A model generated the notes under the pieces. That model was not told where the DNA came from. It searched no databases and was given only the letters and a program-made list of their open reading frames with translations. A stretch of DNA of 64,000 bases, taken from positions 508,001-572,000 of the forward strand of contig CM049315.1 in the NCBI GenBank assembly GCA_026874595.1, in the 5' to 3' direction. Both the position numbers and the translations under genes were made by a program. The DNA comes from Sipunculus nudus (Eukaryota; Annelida; Sipuncula; Golfingiida; Sipunculidae). Below, in pieces: positions 50,201 to 62,523 of the stretch; position 1 is the first letter of the stretch, and each line of letters opens with the position of its first letter.

Positions 50201-53200
50201 GACCTATATTATACATAAACTTATCTTTTATGATAGTGTCAATGTAAGACAGGTATTATAAATAAACCGATCTTTTATGTTACCGTTAATGTAAGACAGG
50301 TATTATAAATAAACTGATCATGAATGTTGGCGTTAATCAAAGACAAGTATTGTAAATAAACTGATATTGTAAGATACTGTTAATTTATGACCTATTTTAT
50401 AAATAAACTTATCTTTTATGATAGTGTCAATGGCAGACAGGCATTATAAATAAACTGAACTTGTATGATACCGGTAATGTAAAACAGGTCTTTTAAATAA
50501 ATCGATCTTTTATGTTACCGTTAACGTAAGACAGGTATTATAAATAAACTGATCATGAATGTTGCCGTTAATCAAAGACAGGTATTGTAAATAAACTGAT
50601 ATTGTAAGATACTGTTAATTTAAGACATATATTTTAAATAAACTTATCTTTTATGATAGTGTCAATGTAAGACAGGTATTATAAATAAACCGATCATGAA
50701 TGTTTCCGTTTATCAAAGACAGGTATTGTAAATAAGCTGATATTGTAAGATACTGTTAATTTAAGACATATATTATAAATAAACTTATCTTTTATGAGAG
50801 TGTCAATGTAAGACAGGTATTAAAATACACTGACCTTGTATGTTACTATTGTTAATCTATGAGAGGTATTATATATAAACTGGCCATGAATGTTGCCTTT
50901 AATCAAAGACAGGTATTGTAAATAAACTGATATTGTAAGATACTGTTAATTTATGACCCATATCATAAATAAACTTATCTTTTATGATAGTGTCAATGTA
51001 AGACAGGTATCATAAATAAACCGATCATTAATATTGCCGTTAATCAAAGACAGGTATTGTAATTAACCTGATTTTGTAAGATACTATTAATTTAAGACAT
51101 ATATTTCAAATAAACTTATCTTTTATGAGAGTGTCAATGTAAGACAGGTATTATAAATAAACTGATCTTGTATGTTACTACTGTTAATCTATGAGAAGTA
51201 TTATAAATAAACTGATCTTGTATGATACCGGTAATTTAAAACAGGTCTTTTAAATAAACCGATCTTTTATGATAGTGTCAATGTAGGACAGGTATTATAA
51301 ATAAACCGATCATGAATGTTGCCGTTAATCAAAGACAGGTATTGTAAATAAGCTGATATTGTAATATACTGTTTATTTAAGACATATATTATAAATAAAC
51401 TTATCTTTTATGAGAGTGTCAATGTAAGACAGGTATTATAAAAAAAGATCATGAATGTTGCCGTTAATCAAAGACAGGTATTGTAAATAAGCTGATATTG
51501 TAAGATACTCTTAATTTAAGACATATATTATGAATAAACTTATCTTCTTGATAGTTTCAATGTAAGACAGGTATTATAAATACACTGATCTTATATGTTA
51601 CAATTGTTAATCTATGAGAGGTATTATAAATAAACTGATCATGAATGTTGCCGTTAATCAAAGACAGGTATTGTAAATACACTGATATTGTAAGATACTG
51701 TTAATTTATGACCTATATTGTAAATAAACTTATCTTTTATGAGAGTGTCAATGTAAGACAGGTATTATAATTAAACTGATCTTGTATGATACCGGTAATG
51801 TAAAACAGGTCTTTTAAATAAACCGATCTTTCATGTTACCGTAAGACAGGTATTATAAATAAACTGATCATGAATGTTGCCGTTTATTAAAGATAGGTAT
51901 TGTAAATAAACTGATATTGTAAGATACTGTTAATTTAAGACATATATTTTAAATAAACTTATCTTTTATGATAGTGTCAATGTAAGACAGGTATTATAAA
52001 TAAATGATCTTGTATGATACCGGTAATGTAAAACAGGTCTTTTAAATAAACCGATCTTTCATTTTCCCGTAAGACAGGTATTATAAATAAACTGATCATG
52101 AATGTTGCCGTTAATCAAAGACAGGTATTGTAAATAAACTGATATTGTAAGATACTGTTAATTTATGACCTATATTATAAATAAACTTATCTTTTATGAT
52201 AGTGTCAATGTAAGACAGGTATTACAAATAAACTGATCATGGATGTTGCCGTTAATCAAAGACAGGTATTGTAAATAAACTGATATTGTAAGATAATGTT
52301 AAGTTATGATCTATATTATAAATAAACTTATCTTTTATGATAGTGTCAATGTAAGACAGGTATTATAAATAAACTGATCTTGTATGATACCGGTAATGTA
52401 AAACAGGTCTTTTAAATAAACCGATCTTTTATGTTACCGTTAACGTAAGACAGGTATTATAAATAAACTGATCATGAATGTTGCCGTTAATCAAAGACAG
52501 GTATTGTAAATAAACTGATATTGTAAGATACTGTTAATTTATGACCTATATTATAAATAAACTTATCTTTTATGATAGTGTCAATGTAAGACAGGTATTA
52601 TAAATAAACTGATCTTGTATGATACCGGTAATGTAAAACAGGTCTTTTAAATAAACCGATCTTTTATGTTACCGTTAATGTAAGACAGGTATTATAAATA
52701 AACTGATCATGAATGTTGGCGTTAATCAAAGACAGGTATTGTAAATAAAGTGATATTGTAAGATACTGTTAATTTATGACCTATATTATAAATAAACTTA
52801 TCATTTATGATAGTGTCAATGTAAGACAGGTATTATAAATAAACCGATCTTTTATGTTACCGTTAATGTAAGACAGGTATTATAAATAAACTGATCATGA
52901 ATGTTGGCGTTAATCAAAGACAGGTATTGTAAATAAACTGATATTGTAAGATACTGTTAATTTATGACCTATATTATAAATAAACTTATCTTTTATGATA
53001 GTGTCAATGTGAGACAGGTATTATAAATAAACTGATCATGAATGTTGCCGTTAATCAAAGACAGGTATTGTAAATAAACTGATATTGTAAGATACTGTTA
53101 ATTTATGACCTATATTGTAAATAAACTTACCTTTTATGATAGTGTCAATGTAAGACAGGTATTATAAATAAACTGCTCTTGTATGATACCGGGAATGTAA

Positions 53201-56200
53201 AACAGGTCTTAAATAAACCTATCTTTTATGTTACCGTTAATGTAAGACAGGTATTATAAATAAACTGATCATGAATGTTGGCGTTAATCAAAGACAGGTA
53301 TTGTAAATAAACTGATATTGTAAGATACTGTTAATTTATGACCTATATTATAAATAAACTTATCTTTTATGATAGTGTCAATGTAAGACAGGTATTATAA
53401 ATAAACCGATCTTTTATGTTACCGTTCATGTAAGACAGGTATTATAAACAAATTGATCATGAATGTTGCCGTTAATCAAAGGCAGGTATTGTAAATAAAC
53501 TGATACTGTAAGATACTGTTAATTTATGACCTATATTATAGATAAACTTATCTTTTATGATAGTGTCAATGTAAGACAGGTATTATAAATAAACCGATCT
53601 TTTATGTTACCGTTAATGTAAGACAGGTATTATAAATAAACTGATCTTGTATGATACCGGGAATGTAAAACAGGTCTTTTATATAAACCGATCTTTTATG
53701 TTACCGTTAATGTAAGACAGGTATTATAAATAAACTGATCATGAATGTTGGCGTTAATCAAAGACAGGTATTGTAAATAAACTGATATTGTAAGATACTG
53801 TTAAATTATGACCTATATTATAAATAAACTGATCTTTTATGATAGTGTCAATGTAAGACAGGTATTATAAATAAACCGATCTTTTATGTTACCGTTAATG
53901 TAAGACAGGTATTATAAATAAACTGATCTTGTATGATACCGGGAATGTAAAACAGGTCTTTTATATAAACCGATCTTTTATGTTACCGTTAATGTAAGAC
54001 AGGTATTATAAATAAACTGATCATGAATGTTGGCGTTAATCAAAGACAGGTATTGTAAATAAACTGATATTGTAAGATACTGTTAATTTACGACCTATAT
54101 TATAAATAAACTTATCTTTTATGATAGTGTCAATGTAAGACAGGTATTACAAATAAACTGATCATGAATGTTGCCGTTAATCAAAGACAGGTATTGTAAA
54201 TAAACTGATATTGTAAGATAATGTTAATTTATGACCTATATTATAAATAAACTTATTTTTTATGATGGTGTCAATGTAAGACAGGTATTATAAATAAACT
54301 GATCTTGTATGATACCGGTAATGTAAAACAGGTCTTTTAAATAAACCGATCTTTTATGTTACCGTTAACGTAAGACAGGTATTATAAATAAACTGATCAT
54401 GAATGTTGCCGTTAATCAAAGACAGGTATTATAAATACACTGATATTGTAAGATACTGTTAATTTATGACCTATATTATAAATAAACTTATCTTTTATGA
54501 TAGTGTCAATGTAAGACAGGTATTATAAATAAACTGATCTTGTATGATACCGGTAATGTAAAACAGGTCTTTTAAATAAACCGATCTTTTATGTTACCGT
54601 TAATGTAAGACAGGTATTATAAATAAACTGATCTTGAATGTTGGCGTTAATCAAAGACAGGTATTGTAAATAAACTGATATTGTAAGATACTGTTAATTT
54701 ATGACCTATATTATAAATAAACTTATATTTTTTGATAGTGTCAATGTAAGACAGGTATTATAAATAAACCGATCTTTTATGTTACCGTTAATGTAAGACT
54801 GGTATTATAAATAAACTGATCATGAATGTTGCCGTTAATCGAAGACAGGTATTGTAAATAAACTGATATTGTAAGATACTGTTAATTTATGACCTATATT
54901 ATACATAAACTTATCTTTTATGATAGTGTCAATGTAAGACAGGTATTATAAATAAACCGATCTTTTATGTTACCGTTAATGTAAGACAGGTATTATAAAT
55001 AAACTGATCATGAATGTTGCCGTTAATCAAAGACAGGTATTGTAAATAAACTGATATTGTAAGATACTGTTAATTTATGACCTATATTATATATAAACTT
55101 ATCTTTTATGATAGTGTCAATGTAAGACAGGTATTATAAATAAACTGATCTTGTATGATACCGGTAATGTAAAACATGTCTTTTAAATAAATCGATCTTT
55201 TATGTTACCGTTAATGTAAGACAGGTATTATAAATAAACTGATCTTGAATGTTGGCGTTAATCAAAGACAGGTATTGTAAATAAACTGATATTGTAAGAT
55301 AGTGTTAATTTATGACCTATATTATAAATAAACTTATATTTTTTTATAGTGTCAATGTAAGACAGGTATTATAAATAAACCGATCTTTTATGTTACCGTT
55401 AATGTAACACTGGTATTATAAATAAACTGATCATGAATGTTGCCGTTAATCAAAGACAGGTATTGTAAATAAACTGATATTGTAAGATACTGTTAATTTA
55501 TGACCTATATTATACATTAACTTATCTTTTATGATAGTGTCAATGTAAGACAGGTATTATAAATAAACCGATCTTTTATGTTACCGTTAATGTAAGACAG
55601 GTATTATAAATAAACTGATCATGAATGTTGCCGTTAATCAAAGACAGGTATTGTAAATAAACTGATATTGTAAGATACTGTTAATTTATGACCTATATTA
55701 TAAATAAACTTATCTTTTATGATAGTGTCAATGTAAGACAGGTATTACAAATAAACTGATCATGAATGTTGCCGTTAATCAAAGACAGGTATTGTAAATA
55801 AACTGATATTGTAAGATAATGTTAATTTATGACCTATATTATAAATAAACTTATCTTTTATGATAGTGTCAATGTAAGACAGGTATTATAAATAAACTGA
55901 TCTTGTATGATACCAGTAATGTAAAACAGGTCTTTTAAATAAACCGATCTTTTATGTTACCGTTAATGTAAGACAGGTATTATAAATAAACTGATCATGA
56001 ATGTTGCCGTTAATCAAAGACAGGTATTATAAATACACTGATATTGTAAGATACTGTTAATTTATGACCTATATTATAAATAAACTTATCTTTTATGATA
56101 GTGTCAATGTAAGACAGGTATTATAAATAAACTGATCTTGTATGATACCGGTAATGTAAAACAGGTCTTTTAAATAAACCGATCTTTTATGTTACCGTTA

Positions 56201-56900
56201 ATGTAAGACAGGTATTATAAATAAACTGATCTTGAATGTTGGCGTTTATCAAAGACAGGTATTGTAAATAAACTGATATTGTAAGATACTGTTAATTTAT
56301 GACCTATATTATAAATAAACTTATATTTTTCGATAGTGTCAATGTAAGACAGGTTTTATAAATAAACCGATCTTTTATGTTACCGTTAATGTAAGACTGG
56401 TATTATAAATAAACTGATCATGAATGTTGCCGTTAATCAAAAACAGGTATTGTAAATAAACTGATATTGTAAGATACTGTTAATTTATGACCTATATTAT
56501 ACATAAACTTATCTTTTATGATAGTGTCAATGTAAGACAGGTATTATAAATAAACCGATCTTTTATGTTACCGTTAATGTAAGACAGGTATTATAAATAA
56601 ACTGATCATGAATGTTGGCGTTGATCAAAGACAGGTATTGTAAATAAACTGATATTGTGAGATACTGTAAATTTATGACCCATATTATAAATAAACTTAT
56701 CTTTTATGATAGTGTCAATGTAAGACAGGTATTATAAATAAACCGATCTTTTATGTTACCGTTAATGTAAGACAGGTATTATAAATAAACTGATCATGAA
56801 TGTTGCCGTTAATGTAAGACAGGTATTATAAATAAACTGATCATGAATGTTGCCGTTAATCAAAGACAGGTATTGTAAATAAACTGATATTGTAAGATAC
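41280..56900. repeat. Large 7.85-kb tandem duplication inside the satellite
   Basis: The private variant ATAAGCAAATATTGTTAG occurs at 41331 and 49176, and the broken monomer TTATAAAAAAAGATC at 43591 and 51436; both offsets are 7,845 bp. After about 45290/53130 the offset drops to 7,468 bp, a loss of about 376 bp (two 188-bp units) in the second copy. The first copy also has a 611-bp internal duplication (AAATCGATC at 47721 and 48332), exactly 13 monomers, absent from the second. The right limit is uncertain because the second copy grades into other repeats. Confidence 0.85.
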
Positions 56901-58650
56901 TGTTAATTGATGACCTATATTATAAATAAACTTATCTTTTATGATAGTGTCAATGTAAGAAAGGTATTATAAATAAACTGATCTTGTATGATACCGGGAA
57001 TGTAAAACAGGTCTTTTAAATAAACCGATCTTTTATGTTACCGTTAATGTAAGACAGGTATTATAAATAAACTGATCATGAATGTTGTCGTAAATCAAAG
57101 ACAGGTATTGTAAATAAACTGATATTGTAAGATACTGTTAATTTATGACCTATATTATAAATAAACTTATCTTTTATGATAGTGTCAATGTAAGACAGGT
57201 ATCATAAATAAACTGATCTTGTATGATACCGGTATTGTAAAACAGGTCTTTTATATAAACCGATCTTTTATGTTACCGTTAATGTAAGACAGGTATTATA
57301 AATAAACTGATCATGAATGTTGCCGTTAATCAAAGACAGGTGTTGTAAATAAACTGATATTGAAAGATACTGTTAATTTATGACCTATATTATAAATAAA
57401 CTTATCTTTTATGATAGTGTCAATGTAAGACAGGTATTATAAATAAACTGATCTTGAATGTTGGCGTTAATCAAAGACAGGTATTGTAAATAAACTGATA
57501 TTGTAAGATACTGTTAATTTATGACCTATATTATAAATAAACTTATATTTTTTGATAGTGTCAATGTAAGACAGGTATTATAAATAAACCGATCTTTTAT
57601 GTTACCGTTAATGTAAGACTGGTATTATAAATAAACTGATCATGAATGTTGCCGTTAATCAAAAACAGGTATTGTAAATAAACTGATATTGTAAGATACT
57701 GTTAATTTATGACCTATATTATACATAAACTTATCTTTTATGATAGTGTCAATGTAAGACAGGTATTATAAATAAACCGATCTTTTATGTTACCGTTAAT
57801 GTAAGACAGGTATTATAAATAAACTGATCATGAATGTTGGCGTTGATCAAAGACAGGTATTGTAAATAAACTGATATTGTAAGATACTGTAAATTTATGA
57901 CCCATATTATAAATAAACTTATCTTTTATGATAGTGTCAATGTAAGACAGGTATTATAAATAAACCGATCTTTTATGTTACCGTTAATGTAAGACAGGTA
58001 TTATAAATAAACTGATCATGAATGTTGCCGTTAATGTAAGACAGGTATTATAAATAAACTGATCATGAATGTTGCCGTTAATCAAAGACAGGTATTGTAA
58101 ATAAACTGATATTGTAAGATACTGTTAATTGATGACCTATATTATAAATAAACTTATCTTTTATGATAGTGTCAATGTAAGAAAGGTATTATAAATAAAC
58201 TGATCTTGTATGATACCGGGAATGTAAAACAGGTCTTTTAAATAAACCGATCTTTTATGTTACCGTTAATGTAAGACAGGTATTATAAATAAACTGATCA
58301 TGAATGTTGCCGTAAATCAAAGACAGGTATTGTAAATAAACTGATATTGTAAGATACTGTTAATTTATGACCTATATTATAAATAAACTTATCTTTTATG
58401 ATAGTGTCAATGTAAGACAGGTATCATAAATAAACTGATCTTGTATGATACCGGTATTGTAAAACAGGTCTTTTATATAAACCGATCTTTTATGTTACCG
58501 TTAATGTAAGACAGGTATTATAAATAAATTGATCATGAATGTTGCCGTTAATCAAAGACAGGTGTTGTAAATAAACTGATATTGAAAGATACTGTTAATT
58601 TATGACCTATATTATAAATAAACTTATCTTTTATGATAGTGTCAATGTAA
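56200..58650. repeat. Duplicated 1.22-kb block near the right end of the satellite
   Basis: The variant AATGTTGGCGTTGATCAAAG occurs at 56611 and 57833, an offset of 1,222 bp, exactly 26 monomers. Other private changes (GTAAGAAAGGTATTAT, GGTGTTGTAAATAAACTG) recur at the same spacing. Confidence 0.85.
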
Positions 58651-58799
58651 GACAGGTATTATAAATAAACTGATCATGAATGTTGGCGTTAATCAAAGAC
58701 AGGTATTGTAAATAAACTGATATTGTAAGATACTGTTAATTTATGACCTATATTATAAATAAACTTATTTTTTGTTATAGTGTCAATGTAAGACAGGTA

Positions 58800-59325
58800 T
58801 TATAAATAAACTGATCATGAATGTTGCCGTAAATCAAAGACAGGTTATATAAATAAACTTATCTTTTATGTTCCTGAAAATGTAAGACGGGTTTTATGAA
58901 TAAATTGATCTTGCATGTTATTATTTACGTAAGAAGGGTATTATAAATAAACCGATCTTGTATCATACTGTTATTTGTCTAAGACAGGTATTATAAATAA
59001 ACTGATCTTGTATGTTACTGTTTATGTAAGACAGGTATAATAAATAATATGATACCTGTATGTTATTGTTTCTGTGAGACAGGTATTATAAATAAGTGAT
59101 CTTGTATGTTATTATATAAGTAAAACAGGTATTATAAATAAACTTATCTTGTACGATACTGTTAAGTCATATTATAAATAAAACTGATTTTTGTGAAAGC
59201 GTTACTGTAAGAGAGGTTTTTATAAATAAACTGATCTTGTATGTTATTATAAATGTAAAACAGGTATTATAAATAAACTGACCTTTTATGTTACTGTTAA
59301 TGTAAGATAGGTATTATAAGTAAAA
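58800..59325. repeat. Divergent right edge of the satellite
   Basis: From about 58840 the A-B-C order breaks down. Monomers vary in length and sequence (for example GATCTTGCATGTTATTATTT and TTACTGTTTATGTAAGACAG) and end at AGATAGGTATTATAAG near 59325. They resemble left-edge monomers more than core monomers. Confidence 0.85.
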
Positions 59326-60285
59326 AGAAAGACCTTAAAACGCGCTGACAAACGTAACTTATGGACACGCATACACAGACACACACACTTTTATTCGTAT
59401 ACATATCCGCACCGCACACGCACTGTATTCGTACAAGTGGACACGCGGCTTTACGCATACCGCGCCCAATATACGCCGCTTTTTTCGTGTTAAAATAGTT
59501 GGGACACTCAAGCGACCAGTCTTATATTATCGCACGACAGTTTTGCAAAGTTGTAAAAAAGATAACACAATGACCATCGTAAAGCAGTCATTTTTTGGTC
59601 ATAGAAAATCATACATTTCTTTAAATACTTTGGCAAACTGTCTACTGTCTACCAGTTTACACAGTCGCAACAAAATATATGCGTCTGTGTTCCGCAATCG
59701 GTCAAATAGATATTCTTATGATTATCAAATGACCAGTGGTATGATAGTCATGGGCATTCCTACCAGTTAGGTGCACCCCAAGTTGAATCATGATTGATTT
59801 GGAAATTTAATGTCGTAGGATCTGGTACGCCCTTATGATCAGTGAGGATGTAAGTCATCAGGCCTACTACCCCCCAGCTATCAGTATTTGGACTGACCCA
59901 TTAATGCCACCCCTATTGTAAAGTAGGCTGGCCTACGGCCGGGAATGTTCAGGCCTCCTCACATTTTAATGATGCAGACTGGCCCACGTCTGGACAGCAC
60001 TAGGTTAAGCCATTTAGACGTGTTAAGCGGCTTAAGGGTAATCGACATAAGGCGAAGTTAAGTAGCCTGCCGCGACCCTTCTAGCACCCTGTTTATCACG
60101 TTTAATATATAAGACTGTAAGTATAAAGTAAGGACAGACCTTTAGGCAATTTGGTAATTTTAAACTTAATTTCTGTGTTGTTTTCTATTATCTGTGGGAA
60201 AATCCTACAAGGCGACGTGACACAATTTCACCCGACATCGAATCCTGGTTAATCATGCAGCCAAGCGTGTCTTCAGTTACGCCCC
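59326..60285. other. Unassigned DNA right of the satellite
   Basis: A normal base mixture with a short (CA)-rich stretch near 59370-59390. The frame at 59543-59770 shows no recognisable domain. Confidence 0.5.
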
Positions 60286-60289
60286 TTAA

Positions 60290-61181
60290 CACCCCCGTCA
60301 CACGTGAAGGCGATCTCGCTGCAATAACCGAATCGGGGCAGATCGCCGTAGAGCTCAGCCAGATTGGCCTTAAGTTTTCATGAGCTTCGTAGGAGCGAGA
60401 TAGTGTCGCCTTAGGTCGTCATATGGTCACCATGAACGCCATGAGTGGCGACTAGTTTTGAACATGGAAAAAAATTTCCGCTGCGGGGTCGCCGTGGATT
60501 AAAAGCGCAGTCAGATCGGAATTCGATGGCCATCATATCCCAGCAGCGCAGTACCAGCTTCCTGACAGCGCAGGTCGATCGCCAGTAAACAAGGTAGCAT
60601 CGGTCTATCCGTTTCGCTCCTGCTGCCTCCTTTTGGCCACTGCCAGCTGTTCGTGGAACAGCATGATCTGGTGGCCTTGCAGACAGGCCAGTTGCAGCAT
60701 GTAATTTCTGTCCATACTGACATGTGTGGGTTCACAAATCTTTCTTACACCGGTCATGTTATGCGTACTAGTCAATAATGGGGACCATGGCAACCACCGA
60801 CTGCCAGTCTGAAGCAGCGCAGTAGCATCTACCCACGTGCGCAGTTCCGTCGTCTTGATCGCAGACGCATCGGGGGACTGTTGCTGCGGGATCATCATGA
60901 TCGCAGCCCTGTGTTGGAGTGAGCTCTTCAGTGGGTGGTAGGGACCTCATGCGGACGTAAGGGGAACGCAGTTTGATCATAAACGACGGTGTAGCAGCAC
61001 CATACAACGCGGTAGGAACGGCATAAAACGGCCGATTATTGCAATTGTACACATCGTGCAAACCTATTGACAGTGGCATAGCCGTCACACATGGACAGTT
61101 TTTCCCATGTTCATGGCGATCAACGCCGATCTGCTAGGTCGCCATGGTCGCCGTTTGGTCTCCTTCTCGTGCGATTGGGGC
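60290..61181. mobile_element. TTAA-flanked non-autonomous DNA transposon, copy B (892 bp)
   Basis: Same family as 13352-14200, in the same orientation. TTAA lies at 60286-60289 and 61182-61185. The terminal inverted repeats are CACCCCCGTCACACGTGAAG at the left and, on the other strand, GCCCCAATCGCACGAGAAGG at the right. It is 43 bp longer than copy A through small insertions (for example near 60470 and 61110). The shared minus-strand frame lies at 60605-60898. By eye the two copies differ in that frame by about eight replacement and four silent changes, which does not suggest selection for a protein. Confidence 0.9.
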
Positions 61182-61185
61182 TTAA

Positions 61186-61657
61186 GCAGCGGTTATATAC
61201 GCTGTACCAGGGTGCGCACAAGGCAACGAATGTAATCAGACCAATGTGGGCGTGGCATTGCATGATGTATCCGGCTACATATATTTCGACACCCACTCTC
61301 GTTGGGTTGATAACAACATCTGGAATAGGGGCTAGAACCAGACTAACGAGAGCGAGTGTCGCATGTTTAAAACTTCGCTCATTGTGATTTTTCCTTCAGA
61401 TCCGTCTGTAATATATGAACACAAAGTTGTTTTTTGTTTTGACCATCTGCTTTCTGAGGAGTCCGTGACTGGTACGACTGATACGACTGATACGTTCTTA
61501 TATTTAATTAATATTTGACTTTCTCTACATAAGTCACATATAGCTGCAACAATTTTCTTTATTTTTTTTAAATATCGACGAAAGTTAATCTAAAATATGA
61601 TATCAGTTTTACATCAAGATTCACAATTGAATTGACAGGGAAACATACGGTAACAAC
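61186..61657. other. Unassigned DNA
   Basis: No gene recognised. The word ACGACTGATACG near 61480 is a minor local repeat. Confidence 0.45.
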
Positions 61658-61674
61658 GGGGGGGGGGGGGGGGG
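61658..61674. repeat. Poly-G run of 17
   Basis: Uninterrupted G homopolymer; its length is prone to sequencing error. Confidence 0.95.
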
Positions 61675-61878
61675 TCGAGAAATCAGAACAGTTCATTAGA
61701 ATGGGAAACTTCCTTTTATATATTCCGATATTTTAAGGATCGGAGGGAAGTCGGGATGACATCCAGACAGATCTGGATACATTTTAAGTCTTCTGTAGAG
61801 ATTGGGATCCTGACAGATGTATATTGGGCTATCATTATGTAATCCCGATGTTTCTCTTTCTCTCGCTTTTCCCCCCAA

Positions 61879-62186
61879 TTTATCCCGTTCTCTCCAAGCC
61901 CTGTCAATCTGATCTTACATCGTCGGGAATTTATTCCGTTCTCTCCAAGCCCTGTCAATCTGATCTTACATCGTCAGGAATTTATCCCGTTCTCCCCAAG
62001 CCCTGTCAATCTGATCTTACATCGTCGGGAATTTATCCCGTTCTCTCCAAGCCCTGTCAATCTGATCTTACATCGTCGGGAATTTATCTCGTTCTCTCCA
62101 AGCCCTGGCAATCTGATCTTACATCGTCGGGAATTTATCCCGTTCCCTCCAAGCCCTGTCAATCTGTTCTTTATGTCGTCGGGTTT
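61879..62186. repeat. 51-bp minisatellite, six copies
   Basis: The unit begins TTTATCCCGTTCTCTCCAAG and continues CCCTGTCAATCTGATCTTAC. Starts are at 61879, 61930, 61981, 62032, 62083 and 62134, a period of exactly 51 bp. Because 51 is a multiple of three, frames stay open on both strands: plus 61824-62198 with a 17-residue repeat containing PVLSKPCQSDLTSSG, and minus 61974-62195. This is a property of the period and not evidence of a protein; there is no start context or domain. Confidence 0.95.
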
Positions 62187-62293
62187 ACTACTCAATGAGT
62201 GAATGCTTGATAATTATTAATTAATGATGATAACTGCTCATGTTCTACCTTAAACGTGCCCACACATGTACACACTCACTGTTTTTCGCATGC

Positions 62294-62296
<3 letters not shown>

Positions 62297-62347
<51 letters not shown>

Positions 62348-62453
62348 TTGCTTTCTTTAAATCCTTTTCTGTCTGTATTACAACCCCCCCCCCCCCTCCT
62401 TCCCCGTCTCTCTGCTTCTCTCAATCTTTCTGTGATTTTCGGTATATCTGTCA

Positions 62454-62491
<38 letters not shown>

Positions 62492-62492
62492 T

Positions 62493-62523
<31 letters not shown>
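62297..62523. repeat. (CT)n microsatellites
   Basis: Pure (CT)n at 62297-62345, and interrupted (CT)n at 62458-62488 and 62490-62523, separated by a pyrimidine-rich stretch with a run of 13 C near 62384-62396. The frames here are Ser/Leu or Arg/Glu artefacts. Confidence 0.96.

Larger units (their letters stand above)
25230..59325. repeat. 47-bp satellite array with higher-order structure, about 34.1 kb
   Basis: Tandem monomers of 47 bp (about 725) fill the interval without interruption. A typical monomer opens GACAGGTATTATAAATAAAC, continues with (T/C)GATC and a variable middle, and ends (G/C)(C/T)GTTAATNNAA. The main classes are A (CATGAATGTTGCCGTTAATC), B (GATATTGTAAGATACTGTTA), C (starts GACCTATATT, contains TTATCTTTTATGATAGTGTC), D (CCGATCTTTTATGTTACCG), E (CTTGTATGATACCGGTAATG), F (starts AACAGGTCTTTTAAATAAAC), and a 50-bp G class (TGTTACTATTGTTAATCTAT). 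Most of the core repeats A-B-C-D (188 bp) or A-B-C-E-F (235 bp). No frame of 60 codons exists anywhere in the array. A centromeric or heterochromatic role is possible but unproven. Confidence 0.97.

Noticed and set aside
25230-59325. CRISPR-like array
   Set aside because: Repeats are directly adjacent with no unique spacers, there are no cas genes, and the surrounding DNA is clearly eukaryotic. It is a satellite.
59370-59500. Telomeric or subtelomeric repeat beside the satellite
   Set aside because: No TTAGGG-type repeats; only a loose CA-rich stretch.
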